Shown here piece after piece: positions 34,250-44,483 of a stretch of DNA of 64,000 bases. The stretch lies in contig CAJXRZ010000015.1 of assembly GCA_913060515.1 (NCBI GenBank), positions 1 to 64,000 of the forward strand. Direction: 5' to 3'. How positions within the stretch are numbered: position 1 is the stretch's first letter; the number at the start of each line of letters is the position of its first letter. The notes under the pieces are model-generated. The model searched no databases and had not been told where the DNA came from. It saw only the letters and a program-made list of their open reading frames with translations. The DNA is from an uncultured Pseudomonadota bacterium. GTDB taxonomy: Bacteria; Myxococcota_A; UBA796; CAJQPC01. Position numbers and translations under genes: made by a program.

Positions 34250-34804
34250 TTAGCCGGTCTGACCGCCCTGCGCCTTTGGGAGGCGCCACTCCTGGGCCAA
34301 GAGCCCAAAGACCACATCGTCCACCCAGGCCCCCTTGAAGAAGAGGCTCTTCACAAAGTGCGCCTCCTGCCGCATGCCCAGAGCCTTGGCCATGGCCATC
34401 GAAGGCAGGTTCCGGGGGTCCACGGAGCAGAAGATGCGGTGCTTGCCCAGGGTGGAGAAGAGCCAGTCGAAGACCGCCAGCATGGCCTCGTTGGCGTAGC
34501 CCTGTCCCTGGTGCGCGGGGGCCAAGCTGATGCCGAACTCGACTTGGTGTCCGTCTTCCAAGAAGTGCAGTCCTAGATCCCCAATCATCGCGCCCTCGTG
34601 CAGGCAGAGCGAGAGCTGCATCCAGGTGTCCGGCTGGTTTGGGGCCTGCTTGGATTGGGCCAGGCAGAAGGCCTGAGCGGCGCCCAGATCCCCGGGCAGC
34701 CAGCCCTGGTACTCAGCCACCCTGGGGTCTGAGCGGTAGCCGAAGAGGGTCTGGGCGTCTTGGCTCTGCATGGGCCGCAAGAGGAGGCGCTCGCTCTGAA
34801 TCAT
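34250..34804 (-). CDS. GNAT acetyltransferase (RimJ/RimL type)
   Basis: The protein has 184 residues from ATG 34804; GGAG lies 5 nt upstream, while the frame from GTG 34810 would start inside the spacer. The RimJ/RimL layout is present: SERLLLRPMQSQDAQTLFGY, GDLGLHFLEDGHQVEFGISL, the acetyl-CoA loop HQGQGYANEA, and VDPRNLPSMAMAKALGMRQE. It probably acetylates a small molecule or a protein N-terminus. It is divergent from the YiiX-like gene by 72 nt and 24 nt upstream of the lipoprotein gene. Confidence 0.9.
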   Translation of the reverse strand: MIQSERLLLRPMQSQDAQTLFGYRSDPRVAEYQGWLPGDLGAAQAFCLAQSKQAPNQPDTWMQLSLCLHEGAMIGDLGLHFLEDGHQVEFGISLAPAHQGQGYANEAMLAVFDWLFSTLGKHRIFCSVDPRNLPSMAMAKALGMRQEAHFVKSLFFKGAWVDDVVFGLLAQEWRLPKAQGGQTG

Positions 34805-34876
34805 GGACACTCCGATTCATCTGCCTTCTATCGGGCCAGCGCAGGGTCCAGTGGGTGCAAGGGTAGACTCCCGGAC

Positions 34877-36715
34877 ATGTCATCCAAGATCGATCCCGCC
34901 CTGGGCCGCCTGGGCAACTTCTTGTACTGGGCGGGGCTGCTGCTCTTTCCAGCCGCCCTGGGCTCTGTGTTCGGCTACTACGCCTCCGACCAGGGGGTGC
35001 ACTGGCTGCCGGACTACATCGGCGGGGTGCTGGCCATCAGCATGGTGTCCTTTGTGATGGTGATGCTGGGTCGTTGGCTGCGTGGCCGCCTCTTCAAGAT
35101 GGGCGACAACGGAAAGCGTCTGTCCCGGCGCTTTGTCTTGGCCATGGTGCTCGGAATGCTGGCCTTGGGCATGCGCCTCTGGGTGCACGAGAGCCAAGAG
35201 CCCAGCCCCCTGACCGAGCTGGAGGTCAACGACTTTGAGGAGGCCTGGCGCACCGACCTGGACAACTACGTGGAGTTTGAGCGCGGCATGGAGCTGGCCG
35301 TGCTCGATCTGGAGCGGCACGCGATGTTTCAGGAGGGCGACCGGGTCCTGAGCGCCGAAGAAGAGTTGCTCTTGCTGGACCGCTGGCGCGCCATCTACGA
35401 CTACAGCTTTGGCCTGGACCAGATCCGGGTGTTCTACGAAGACTGGTACCGCTTTGACCCCAGCCGGGCGCAGCGCACCTTCCACCTCCGCTCCTTCCTG
35501 CTCATGTACGTCTCCGAGCTGGCGCTCTACGAGAAGAGCACCCGCATGGCGCGCCTGATCATTCAGAACAAGGACGCCCAGCGCTTCTTGAACTCCGAGC
35601 ACCCCGAGCTGGGCCTGGGCGCGGACTCCTTCTCCCACTACCGCACCCAGCTGCACGGCACCGATGAGACCAGTCGAATCCTGGCTCTGCGCCGCTACCG
35701 GGACTTCCTGGCCGGCCCCCTGCACGCCCGAAACGACACGGCGGCTCTGGGCTTGGATTGGATGTGGGAGCGGGTGGAGGCCCACCGCCGCGTGATCAAC
35801 TCTGTGGACCCCATCACCCGCGGCGAGACCAGCATTCGCGGCGACCTACGCTCGGTACACAACGGCCTGAAGCACACCTGGTACCCCGCTCAATCCGGCG
35901 TGGCGGAGTGGTTCGGCGACACCCGCCGGCGCCGCATTGGCTGGTACCTCATCACCCCCGAGCAGGTCGCCGAGATCGATCCCGAGCTGCACCCCGGTGA
36001 CTTGCTGGTCTCTCGCAAGAACTGGTACTTGAGCAACGTGGGCCTGCCTGGATTCTGGCCCCACGCCCTGATCTACTTGGGGGACCCCGACAAGCTGGTG
36101 GCCTTCTTTGACGACCCGGAGGTGGACGCCTGGATCCTGGAGAGCACCGGCGAGGCGCTCAGCTTCCAGCAGCTCTTGGAGAGGGAGCATCCCTTGGCGT
36201 GGCGGGCCTATGCCGCGGGTCCTGGGCATGAAGGCGAGCACCCCTTTCGTGTGATCGAAGCCACAAGCGAGGGCATTGGATTCTCAACGATGGAGCACGC
36301 CGCTGGGGACTACCTGGCCGCCCTGCGCCCAAGGCTGGACAAGGTGGCCCTGGCCCAGTCCGTGCTGGAGTCCTTCAAGCACTACCAGAAGCCCTACGAC
36401 TACGACTTTGACTTTGCCACCGACCACACCCTGGTCTGCACCGAGCTGGTCTGGCGCGCGCTGCGGCCCGGCCCGGACAAAGACGGCATCGACTGGGAGA
36501 TGGTCGAGGTCGCTGGCCGCCGCACACTGCCTGCCAACGCGATGGTCGAGCAGTCTGTAGCGGACTGGGACAGCGGTGACCCAGCCGGAGAACGTCAGCT
36601 GGATTTCGTGCTGTTCTTGGATGCCCGGGAGCAGGACGGTGTGGCCGTGCGGGCGGGTGAAGAGGCCTTTGTGGAGAGCTGGAAGCGGGTGAAGTGGGAC
36701 ATGGCGCAGCAGTGA
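34877..36715 (+). CDS. YiiX/NlpC-P60-like papain-fold membrane protein
   Basis: The protein has 612 residues from ATG 34877; earlier frame codons overlap the divergent gene. Three N-terminal transmembrane helices (about 14-32, 42-62, 78-95) are followed by a long helical soluble region and then a permuted NlpC/P60-type domain: GDLLVSRKNWYLSN, WPHALIYLG with His396, and HTLVCTELVWRAL with Cys521. This order (His before Cys) is the YiiX/DUF830 or poxvirus G6R-like arrangement, often acting on lipids or peptide amides. A cytoplasmic-membrane hydrolase is likely; its substrate is unknown. Confidence 0.85.
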   Translation: MSSKIDPALGRLGNFLYWAGLLLFPAALGSVFGYYASDQGVHWLPDYIGGVLAISMVSFVMVMLGRWLRGRLFKMGDNGKRLSRRFVLAMVLGMLALGMRLWVHESQEPSPLTELEVNDFEEAWRTDLDNYVEFERGMELAVLDLERHAMFQEGDRVLSAEEELLLLDRWRAIYDYSFGLDQIRVFYEDWYRFDPSRAQRTFHLRSFLLMYVSELALYEKSTRMARLIIQNKDAQRFLNSEHPELGLGADSFSHYRTQLHGTDETSRILALRRYRDFLAGPLHARNDTAALGLDWMWERVEAHRRVINSVDPITRGETSIRGDLRSVHNGLKHTWYPAQSGVAEWFGDTRRRRIGWYLITPEQVAEIDPELHPGDLLVSRKNWYLSNVGLPGFWPHALIYLGDPDKLVAFFDDPEVDAWILESTGEALSFQQLLEREHPLAWRAYAAGPGHEGEHPFRVIEATSEGIGFSTMEHAAGDYLAALRPRLDKVALAQSVLESFKHYQKPYDYDFDFATDHTLVCTELVWRALRPGPDKDGIDWEMVEVAGRRTLPANAMVEQSVADWDSGDPAGERQLDFVLFLDAREQDGVAVRAGEEAFVESWKRVKWDMAQQ

Positions 36716-36754
36716 TCTGAGCCCCTGGACCTGCCGCGAAATTCAAGGGGTCCC

Positions 36755-36782
36755 TTGACGCCTCAGCAACGGGCCCTACGCT
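36755..36782 (+). promoter_or_regulatory. Candidate sigma-70-like promoter before the tRNA cluster
   Basis: TTGACG (36755-36760) and TACGCT (36777-36782) are separated by 16 nt, followed by a GC-rich start region. Transcription would begin near 36789. This is a sequence match only. Confidence 0.4.
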
Positions 36783-36788
36783 TCGGCC

Positions 36789-36920
36789 CATGCTCATCCG
36801 CCGCCAGAATCCGCGCCATACACGGCCCCCGACCGGGCCGGAGGTACGCGTGCGCTAGGAGTCTCCAGCTCCCCGACATGACGCCCCCTCCGGTTCCGCC
36901 TGAGGGGGCGTTGTCGTTTT
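36789..36920 (+). ncRNA. Candidate small transcript or tRNA-operon leader
   Basis: This 132-nt stretch lies between the candidate promoter and a strong terminator that ends just before tRNA-Pro. It has a small GGCCC...GGGCC hairpin (36825-36840 region) and a 22-codon Arg-rich frame at 36790-36858 that would start on the predicted first transcribed base. I recognise no RNA family. It could be an independent sRNA, a leader peptide with attenuator, or only a processed leader. Confidence 0.3.
36881..36920 (+). terminator. Rho-independent terminator just upstream of tRNA-Pro
   Basis: A perfect 10-bp stem, ACGCCCCCTC (36881-36890) with GAGGGGGCGT (36902-36911), is followed by TGTCGTTTT. The last T is directly next to the first base of tRNA-Pro. 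Confidence 0.8.
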
Positions 36921-36996
36921 CGGGGTGTAGCTCAGTTGGTAGAGCGGGCGGTTTGGAACCGTCAGGCCGTAGGTTCGAGCCCTGCCACCCCGACCA
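36921..36996 (+). tRNA. tRNA-Pro (anticodon TGG)
   Basis: The acceptor CGGGGTG pairs with CACCCCG, and the D arm is GCTC...GAGC. The anticodon stem GGCGG/CCGTC encloses loop TTTGGAA, which gives TGG at 34-36. The T arm GTAGG-TTCGAGC-CCTGC is normal, the discriminator is A, and CCA is encoded (36994-36996). C1-G72 is typical of bacterial tRNA-Pro. Confidence 0.96.
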
Positions 36997-37006
36997 TCGC
37001 TTTTGC

Positions 37007-37079
37007 GACCCCGTAGCTCAGTTGGTAGAGCGCTCGATTGTTAATCGAATGGCCGCAGGTTCAAGTCCTGCCGGGGTCG
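37007..37079 (+). tRNA. tRNA-Asn (anticodon GTT)
   Basis: The acceptor GACCCCG pairs with CGGGGTC and the discriminator is G. The anticodon stem CTCGA with loop TTGTTAA gives GTT. The T arm is GCAGG-TTCAAGT-CCTGC. CCA is not encoded (CCT follows), unlike the two neighbours. It lies 10 nt after tRNA-Pro, so one transcript is likely. Confidence 0.96.
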
Positions 37080-37086
37080 CCTTTGT

Positions 37087-37163
37087 GTTGGCCGTAGCTC
37101 AGTTGCTTAGAGCGCCGGGTTGTGATTCCGGAGACACGGGTTCGAGTCCCGTCGGTCACCCCA
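37087..37163 (+). tRNA. tRNA-His (anticodon GTG)
   Basis: The anticodon loop TTGTGAT in stem CCGGG/TCCGG gives GTG. G at -1 (37087) pairs with C73 (37160) as expected for His, and CCA is encoded (37161-37163). Position 1 is T opposite C72, an unusual mismatch; the pairs below it are good. It lies 7 nt after tRNA-Asn. Confidence 0.94.
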
Positions 37164-37242
37164 ACAGGGTCCCATTGGAAAACGGTGTTCACTTCCCCCG
37201 TGGGATTACAAAGGGTGGGACCCATCACGCAGCAATGGATCG

Positions 37243-38964
37243 ATGACCCCCACCGAATCCCTACACGCACTCTGCACCGCCGAGCAGATCGACCTGCCTG
37301 CGATAGCGACCGCGCTGGCCCAGGGGGCCGACCCCAACGCCACCCTCTGGAGCCCCCACTTCTCCTACAGCGACCACCTCACTCCGCTGCTCGTGCTCAT
37401 GCCACGGCGCACGCCAGGTCCAACTCCAGAACTCCTTCAACTCTTCGTAGAACACGGCGCCGACCCCCTCTGGGCGAGCCCACGGGCGGGCTTCACCGCC
37501 CTGCACCTGGCAGCCGCGAGCAATCACACCGCCGTCGTAGAGGCCTTGTTGGATCTGGGCGCCGACGTGAACACCCCCTGCAAGCGGCCTGAGCTGAGCA
37601 GCCCCCTGGTGGCCTGCATCCGGCGTGGTCCAAGTCCTGCCACGGCCACCTTTGCGTTGCTGCTCGAGCGTGGCGCCGACGCAAACGCAGCCGGCAGCAA
37701 CGGGATGACGGCAATCTTCCACGCCATTCAGGCCCGAAGTGACGTGTTCTTGGAGCGGCTGCTGGCCGTGGGCGCCGAGCTCAACCGCAGCTACCCGGGC
37801 AGCATCTTTGGGGACACCGCGCTCAGCTGCGCTGTAGACCACTGGCCAGAGTGCATCCCGCGCCTGGTGGCCGCTGGCGCGGACCCCAAGGTCCCCCGGG
37901 GAGGCGGCGTCTCCATCCTGTGGAGGCCTGTCTTTGAGGGCAAGCTGGCCTTTGTGGACCAGCTCCTGGCCCTCGGCGCTGACATCGACTTGGTCGACGA
38001 GACGGGCCAGACCGTGCTCTCTCGCTACGCCAGCACGGTGCGCCAGTGTGATCCAGAGGTGGTCGCGCACCTTCTGGAGCGGGGGGCGAACCTGCACCAC
38101 GCCGACCAGGCCGGGAACACCCCCCTGCACAAGGCCGTGCTGGCCCGAGAGGTCAAGTTGGTGCGGCAGCTGATGGAGCAGGGCGCGGATCCGACCACCC
38201 CCAACGCCGAGGGACTCTCTGCACAAGCGCTGGCAGACAGCCCGCTGATCTCCGCCGCTGTGGGCCAGCCCAAGCCGACCCAGCCCACAGCCGTGACCGC
38301 CCTGGCCCTGGCTTTCCTGCGCGATGGGCTGCCCTTCCAGCACGGAGACTGGCAGTTGATCTGCGAGGGCGGCGTCATCGAGGAGCGCGGCTTTGCGCAC
38401 GGACGGAGTCGGCGTCGCGTGAGCCCCGTCCAGGTTCAAGAGTACCTGGGCACCATCCTCTTGGAGCAGAGCGAGGCCCTGCCGGCCTTAGAGGCCTTTC
38501 TGAATCAAGGGCTGCGCTTCGCCGGGCAGCCCCCCTTGGCTGCCGGCCACGCCCGCAGGACCTTCCTGGAAGAGGAAACAGCGCTCTGCGCACGCTTGGG
38601 GCTGACGCTGCAACCCGAGCACGCTGGCCAGCTCGTCGCAGAGGCCCTCGCCGCAGGACTGACGCTGAGCCACGGCGACAAGGAAGGCTGGAATCGCCTG
38701 AGCGCTCAGCCCGATGGCCGCTTCCTATACGAAGCTGGCAGCCACTTTGGACCGGAGGGACAAGCCCATGACCTCATGGACAAGGCGACCCTGGTCGCCC
38801 GCTGGGCTCGGCGCTTCACCCTGCAGCGCGGTCGGCTGGAGGGTTTTGCATGGGCCGACCTGGACAAGTGTCTGGAGCACCTGAAGCAGCCCACTGTGCG
38901 ATGTTGGCTCCAGAGAAAGGGCCAGCCGTCTGCTCAGGCCAAGACAAGAACCCCAGAGGAGTAG
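37243..38964 (+). CDS. Ankyrin-repeat protein
   Basis: The protein has 573 residues from ATG 37243. Residues about 20-350 contain eight or more ankyrin-like repeats with typical phrases (GFTALHLAAASNHTAVVEALLDLGADVN, cut across repeats; NTPLHKAVLAREVKLVRQLM). Residues 360-560 are a separate helical region (LTALALAFLRDGLPF and LSHGDKEGWNRLSAQPDGRF) with no known family. No signal peptide. It probably binds other proteins in the cytoplasm. It follows the tRNA cluster and is 4 nt before the RDD gene, so they may be cotranscribed. A GGGTCCCA...TGGGACCC inverted pair lies upstream (37167-37223). Confidence 0.87.
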   Translation: MTPTESLHALCTAEQIDLPAIATALAQGADPNATLWSPHFSYSDHLTPLLVLMPRRTPGPTPELLQLFVEHGADPLWASPRAGFTALHLAAASNHTAVVEALLDLGADVNTPCKRPELSSPLVACIRRGPSPATATFALLLERGADANAAGSNGMTAIFHAIQARSDVFLERLLAVGAELNRSYPGSIFGDTALSCAVDHWPECIPRLVAAGADPKVPRGGGVSILWRPVFEGKLAFVDQLLALGADIDLVDETGQTVLSRYASTVRQCDPEVVAHLLERGANLHHADQAGNTPLHKAVLAREVKLVRQLMEQGADPTTPNAEGLSAQALADSPLISAAVGQPKPTQPTAVTALALAFLRDGLPFQHGDWQLICEGGVIEERGFAHGRSRRRVSPVQVQEYLGTILLEQSEALPALEAFLNQGLRFAGQPPLAAGHARRTFLEEETALCARLGLTLQPEHAGQLVAEALAAGLTLSHGDKEGWNRLSAQPDGRFLYEAGSHFGPEGQAHDLMDKATLVARWARRFTLQRGRLEGFAWADLDKCLEHLKQPTVRCWLQRKGQPSAQAKTRTPEE

Positions 38965-38968
38965 AGCG

Positions 38969-39487
38969 ATGGAGCTCAAGCAGAAGGGCGAGAACCCCTA
39001 CGCCGCCCCCCAGTCCCTTGGTGAAGGGGGCTTGGATCCGCTGGATCTGGACGCCATGGGTGCTCCCGGTCTGGGCAAGCGCTTCTTTGCCGTGGTGGTG
39101 GACAACATCCTGGTGACCTCTGTGACCACCCTCTGCTTCCTGGCGGTGATGGAGCTCGCCGGAGACTCCCAATGGATCGGCTTGGCCAATGCGGTCATCG
39201 GCATCTGCCTGCGCACCGTCTACTACGCCGTGCTGGAGTCCAGCGGCTTGAAGGGCACCCTTGGCAAACGCCTGCTAGGCTTGGCCGTCGTTGACGCTCA
39301 GGGCCAGCAGCTCACCTTCGGGCGCTCAGCTGGGCGAGCGGTTTCCCGAAGCCTGCTCATGGCCTTCTCTCTGCCCGGACTCTGGGTGGTCTTCGACAAG
39401 CGTGGCAAGGGGATCTGGGACCACATCGCGGGGACCCGGGTGGTGGAGCGCAGCTACCTGTTGATGCTGGAGTCGGAACAGGGCTGA
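38969..39487 (+). CDS. RDD family membrane protein
   Basis: The protein has 172 residues from ATG 38969. RDD elements are seen: GKRFFAVVVDNILVT (Arg38, Asp45), GTLGKRLLGLAVVDAQGQQL and RSAGRAVSRSLLMAFSL, with three transmembrane helices (about 40-60, 68-88, 126-146). RDD proteins are small transport-associated or unknown-function membrane proteins. Its gene follows the ankyrin gene by 4 nt, and a terminator-like hairpin lies downstream at 39537. Confidence 0.88.
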   Translation: MELKQKGENPYAAPQSLGEGGLDPLDLDAMGAPGLGKRFFAVVVDNILVTSVTTLCFLAVMELAGDSQWIGLANAVIGICLRTVYYAVLESSGLKGTLGKRLLGLAVVDAQGQQLTFGRSAGRAVSRSLLMAFSLPGLWVVFDKRGKGIWDHIAGTRVVERSYLLMLESEQG

Positions 39488-39536
39488 CGCACTGCGTCTT
39501 GGATCGACGCACGCACTCCCCTTGAAACGTCAACAT

Positions 39537-39557
39537 GCCCGCAGCGCGGGCTTCTTC
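39537..39557 (+). terminator. Short GC-rich terminator-like hairpin
   Basis: GCCCGC (39537-39542) pairs with GCGGGC (39546-39551) over a 3-nt loop and is followed by TTCTTC. The stem is short, but it lies 50 nt after the RDD gene stop and before the next gene. Confidence 0.45.
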
Positions 39558-39608
39558 AGGTTGGCACAGCACTTGCTTTGGCTGGAGCATCCACTCAAAG
39601 GCACCGCA

Positions 39609-40205
39609 ATGCTCCTGTCCCTCCTCATCAGCACCGCCTCCGCCAACGAGGCCCCCACGCCCGCCGTCGAAGCGCCGACCAAGGTCCCATCCCTTTGGAC
39701 GGCACCTCCTCAGCTCGCTGAGCGCGAAGGCCAAGCCCTCGGCCAAATACAGATGTACTCCGCCGTGGCTGCCTCGGCGGCCTTGGGCGCCGCCACGCTC
39801 AGCGCCATGACCTTCCAGAGCAGCCGAGACGCGGACTTCAACCGCGATCTCGCCAGGCTGAACGCAGTGGCCTTTGGCAGCACCGGCGTGCTGCTCGGCG
39901 CACTGAGCTTGCTGCCAGCCATTCAGCTGGCCAACCACGGCGTGCGGTGGGCACCAAGCTTGGGGGTCGCAAGCATGGCGCTGGGACTCACCAGCCTGGT
40001 CATCGCCGCTGACAGCCGCGATGGGGGTATGCCAGCTGACAGCGTCTTCTTGGCGGCAGGCTTGGCCTGGGCCTCCCCCATCCTGGCCTTGAGCGAAGTG
40101 CTCCTCTCCAGCCGGGCCGGATGGAAACAGAGTGGGTCAAAGGTAACTTTCCGGCTCATCCCCACCTATCAAGGCGGCAGCGCCACCATGACCTGGAGAT
40201 TCTGA
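39609..40205 (+). CDS. Secreted or membrane protein, paralogous to the gene at 40375
   Basis: The protein has 198 residues. ATG 39609 is chosen for the signal peptide MLLSLLISTASA before NEAPTPAVEAP; AAAGG lies 7 nt upstream. After a Pro/Ala linker come at least three hydrophobic segments (AAASAALGAATLSAM region, VLLGALSLLPAIQLA, LGLTSLVIAA), and the protein ends in TMTWRF, a terminal Phe pattern of outer-membrane barrels. The protein at 40375-41007 has the same layout, so they are likely paralogues. The stop overlaps the next start (TGATG). Confidence 0.72.
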   Translation: MLLSLLISTASANEAPTPAVEAPTKVPSLWTAPPQLAEREGQALGQIQMYSAVAASAALGAATLSAMTFQSSRDADFNRDLARLNAVAFGSTGVLLGALSLLPAIQLANHGVRWAPSLGVASMALGLTSLVIAADSRDGGMPADSVFLAAGLAWASPILALSEVLLSSRAGWKQSGSKVTFRLIPTYQGGSATMTWRF

Positions 40206-40375
40206 TGCTGACGAGTCTGCTGTTGCTTTTCCTGTTCCGCCGCTGGTTCTTGTCTCGCAAGGAGCGAGAGGCCGTCTTGGACACCCCAAAGGCCAACCCG
40301 GCCACACCCGCGGCTTCACCGGTGCCCTTTGGTGCAGGCCTTGCTGTACACCTGGCACAACACGGAGTTGATTGA
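40205..40375 (+). CDS. Small single-helix membrane protein
   Basis: A 56-residue frame starts at ATG 40205, overlapping the previous stop (TGATG), and its own stop overlaps the next start (TGATG). It has a hydrophobic helix MLTSLLLLFLF followed by a basic RRWFLSRKEREAV stop-transfer segment and a Pro/Ala tail. The two exact stop/start couplings argue that it is real, although it is not supported by a known family. It resembles the small basic membrane proteins encoded beside secretion or barrel proteins. Confidence 0.62.
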   Translation: MLTSLLLLFLFRRWFLSRKEREAVLDTPKANPATPAASPVPFGAGLAVHLAQHGVD

Positions 40376-41007
40376 TGCTCTTGCCCCTCCTCACAGCCGC
40401 TGCCTTGGCCTCCGAGGCCCCTCCGCCCCCCGAGCCGCCGCCCGTCGAGACGGTTGCGACTTCTGCGAGCGCCTTCTCCGGTCCAGTGGGCCTGCTCTCC
40501 TCCAGACCGCCTCAGCTCAGCGGGCTGTATGCGCGCAGCCACGAGCTGGCGGTCTCCGGGGCCCTTGTTGGAATCCTCGCCTACGCGGGTGTGACGAGTC
40601 TATGGCTGGGCGCAATCGCCATCGACGGAACCGGACTGGGCGCCGCGTTTGCGACGATCCCTGTCGCCCTACTCGGGCCACCGCTTGTGCTGGCCGCCGG
40701 AGTTCTCACCCTGCCTGCGGCCATGCAAATGCGCAAAGAAGGCGTAGAGATGGTTCCCGGCTTTGGTGTCGCATCCATCTTGGCCAGCGCAGTGGGTGGC
40801 GCGATGATTGTCACCGGCTGGACGAGCGACGAGCGATATCTGGGCCCTGGGGTCGCGGTGATCGCAAGCGCACCGCTGCTGGTCCTCGCTCAGTGCATTC
40901 AGACCAACCGCCGCGGCCACCGGGCTGCAGCAGCGCAGCCCGGCGTCCAGATCGGTGTGCTCCCAATGAAGGGCGGGGCGATGGCCTCCCTAGGCGTGCG
41001 CTTCTAG
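40375..41007 (+). CDS. Secreted or membrane protein, paralogous to the gene at 39609
   Basis: The protein has 210 residues from ATG 40375, coupled to the small membrane protein gene by TGATG. The signal is MLLPLLTAAALA, followed by a Pro/Glu-rich linker. Four hydrophobic Gly/Ala segments follow (VSGALVGILAYAG, FATIPVALLGPPLVLAAGV, VASILASAVGGAMIVTGW, GVAVIASAPLLVLA), ending in MASLGVRF. The layout mirrors the gene at 39609. The function is unknown; a paired envelope role is suggested by coupling. Confidence 0.72.
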   Translation: MLLPLLTAAALASEAPPPPEPPPVETVATSASAFSGPVGLLSSRPPQLSGLYARSHELAVSGALVGILAYAGVTSLWLGAIAIDGTGLGAAFATIPVALLGPPLVLAAGVLTLPAAMQMRKEGVEMVPGFGVASILASAVGGAMIVTGWTSDERYLGPGVAVIASAPLLVLAQCIQTNRRGHRAAAAQPGVQIGVLPMKGGAMASLGVRF

Positions 41008-41011
41008 CAAC

Positions 41012-42301
41012 TCACCAAGACATCTCGCTGAAGACCACGTCGGCATCGTAGATGGCCAGCCCGGACCAGGGGGCGTGTTGAATCGCCGGCGTGACCTCGT
41101 TCTCGCCCAGCTGCACGAGGGGCTGGCCTTGCTCCCATTCCAGGGACATGGGCAGGGCGCCGCTGGGGGCAGGAATGCTACCGGCATCCCAGAATGTCAA
41201 AGAGCCCCCAAGGGTCTCGCCCAAGGTCAGGCTGCCGTCCTGGTGCACGTAGAGCACGGTGTTCTCCTGAGCGCTGGCCCACCCCAGCAGCAGACCGGCC
41301 ATGAAGTCCCCTTCTGGGACCTCCAAGGTGGCCGAGAACGTGGGGCCCACGTTCTTGACCCGGGCCACCGAGCTGTAGTCGGCAAAGCCGCGAACCGAGT
41401 CCGAGCTGCGGTGGGTCCACTCGAGCCACACCGGTGTGAGGGGCTCTTGCTCCCCGATAAGCCAAGTCTCAAACTCGTCTCCGTCGAGGGTCCCAAAGTA
41501 GTCGGAGACGCTGACGCTGGCGTCCGCGTCATAGGCCAGCCGGAACGCCTCGAAGGCCTCTGGGTCCAGCTCCATCAGCCAGCGGGTCACAGCGAACCAG
41601 AGGGGCCGCTCACCGGGCCAGACATCCTGGGCAATCCAGCCCTGCACATCGGAGCCATTGGCGTCCACGATTCGGATGGCTGCTGCAGAGAAGTCCTCCT
41701 GGCTGATCACCGGAAGCCGAGCGATGCGCAGGCACTCCCCGTCCCAGTCGTGGCGGCTCAGGGTCTCTGCCAAACCCTCGGTGTACCAGGCGGCTTGGTT
41801 CGAGTCGGGTTGGGCGGCCAGGTGGTGCCACTGGTGGGCCAGCTCGTGCAGGAAGAGAACGTGGTCGTAGTAGTTGGTGGGCTGGTCCCCGGTGTAGGCC
41901 GTCTGGCTGCCCCAGTCGTAGTAGCCAGCGCTGCTCGCGGGCGAGGCCCCATCCCGCACCATCGCAGCCTGAAGCGCGCTCTGGTCCCTGTAGAAACCGG
42001 CCCGCAAGGGAAGCTGGGTAGGCTCCACCCCAAACCACTCCCCGTAGGCCAACCACGAGGCCTCCGCGAGCAACCCCAGCTCCATGGCCGAGGACTCCGA
42101 GCCGTCTACCTCCAAGCGGTAGTGGGTGCTGCTCACAACCCAATCTGAGTCGCTGCCAGCAGCTACGCTGGGGCTCTCTTGAGGACAGTGCCAAGAGGCA
42201 TCGATGCCGCCACCGGTGTCCTCGATGGCCGTATCGTTGGTGTCGTCGGGCTCGCCGGGGCCTGTGCAGGCCAGAAGAAGTATCAACATGGCCAGAAGCA
42301 T
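41012..42301 (-). CDS. Gluzincin-type metallopeptidase-like lipoprotein
   Basis: The protein has 429 residues from ATG 42301; ATG 42289 is possible. The signal MLLAMLILLLAC gives Cys12, followed by a DDTNDTAIEDTGGG linker. Residues 152-156 read HELAH, with WYTEGLAE (Glu175) 19 residues after the second His, which is the HExxH...E zinc site of gluzincins. HQWHH follows directly. A beta-rich C-terminal domain (about 290-429) is attached. It probably cleaves peptides outside the cell or is a degenerate peptidase; no propeptide is evident. Convergent with the gene at 40375. Confidence 0.87.
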   Translation of the reverse strand: MLLAMLILLLACTGPGEPDDTNDTAIEDTGGGIDASWHCPQESPSVAAGSDSDWVVSSTHYRLEVDGSESSAMELGLLAEASWLAYGEWFGVEPTQLPLRAGFYRDQSALQAAMVRDGASPASSAGYYDWGSQTAYTGDQPTNYYDHVLFLHELAHQWHHLAAQPDSNQAAWYTEGLAETLSRHDWDGECLRIARLPVISQEDFSAAAIRIVDANGSDVQGWIAQDVWPGERPLWFAVTRWLMELDPEAFEAFRLAYDADASVSVSDYFGTLDGDEFETWLIGEQEPLTPVWLEWTHRSSDSVRGFADYSSVARVKNVGPTFSATLEVPEGDFMAGLLLGWASAQENTVLYVHQDGSLTLGETLGGSLTFWDAGSIPAPSGALPMSLEWEQGQPLVQLGENEVTPAIQHAPWSGLAIYDADVVFSEMSW

Positions 42302-42316
42302 AGACGAAAGCAGGCG

Positions 42317-44483
<2,167 letters not shown>

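Noticed and set aside
37167-37223. GGGTCCCA...TGGGACCC inverted pair as terminator or operator
   Set aside because: The arms are 41 nt apart with no T-run after them, so a terminator is unlikely; an operator cannot be excluded but is not supported.
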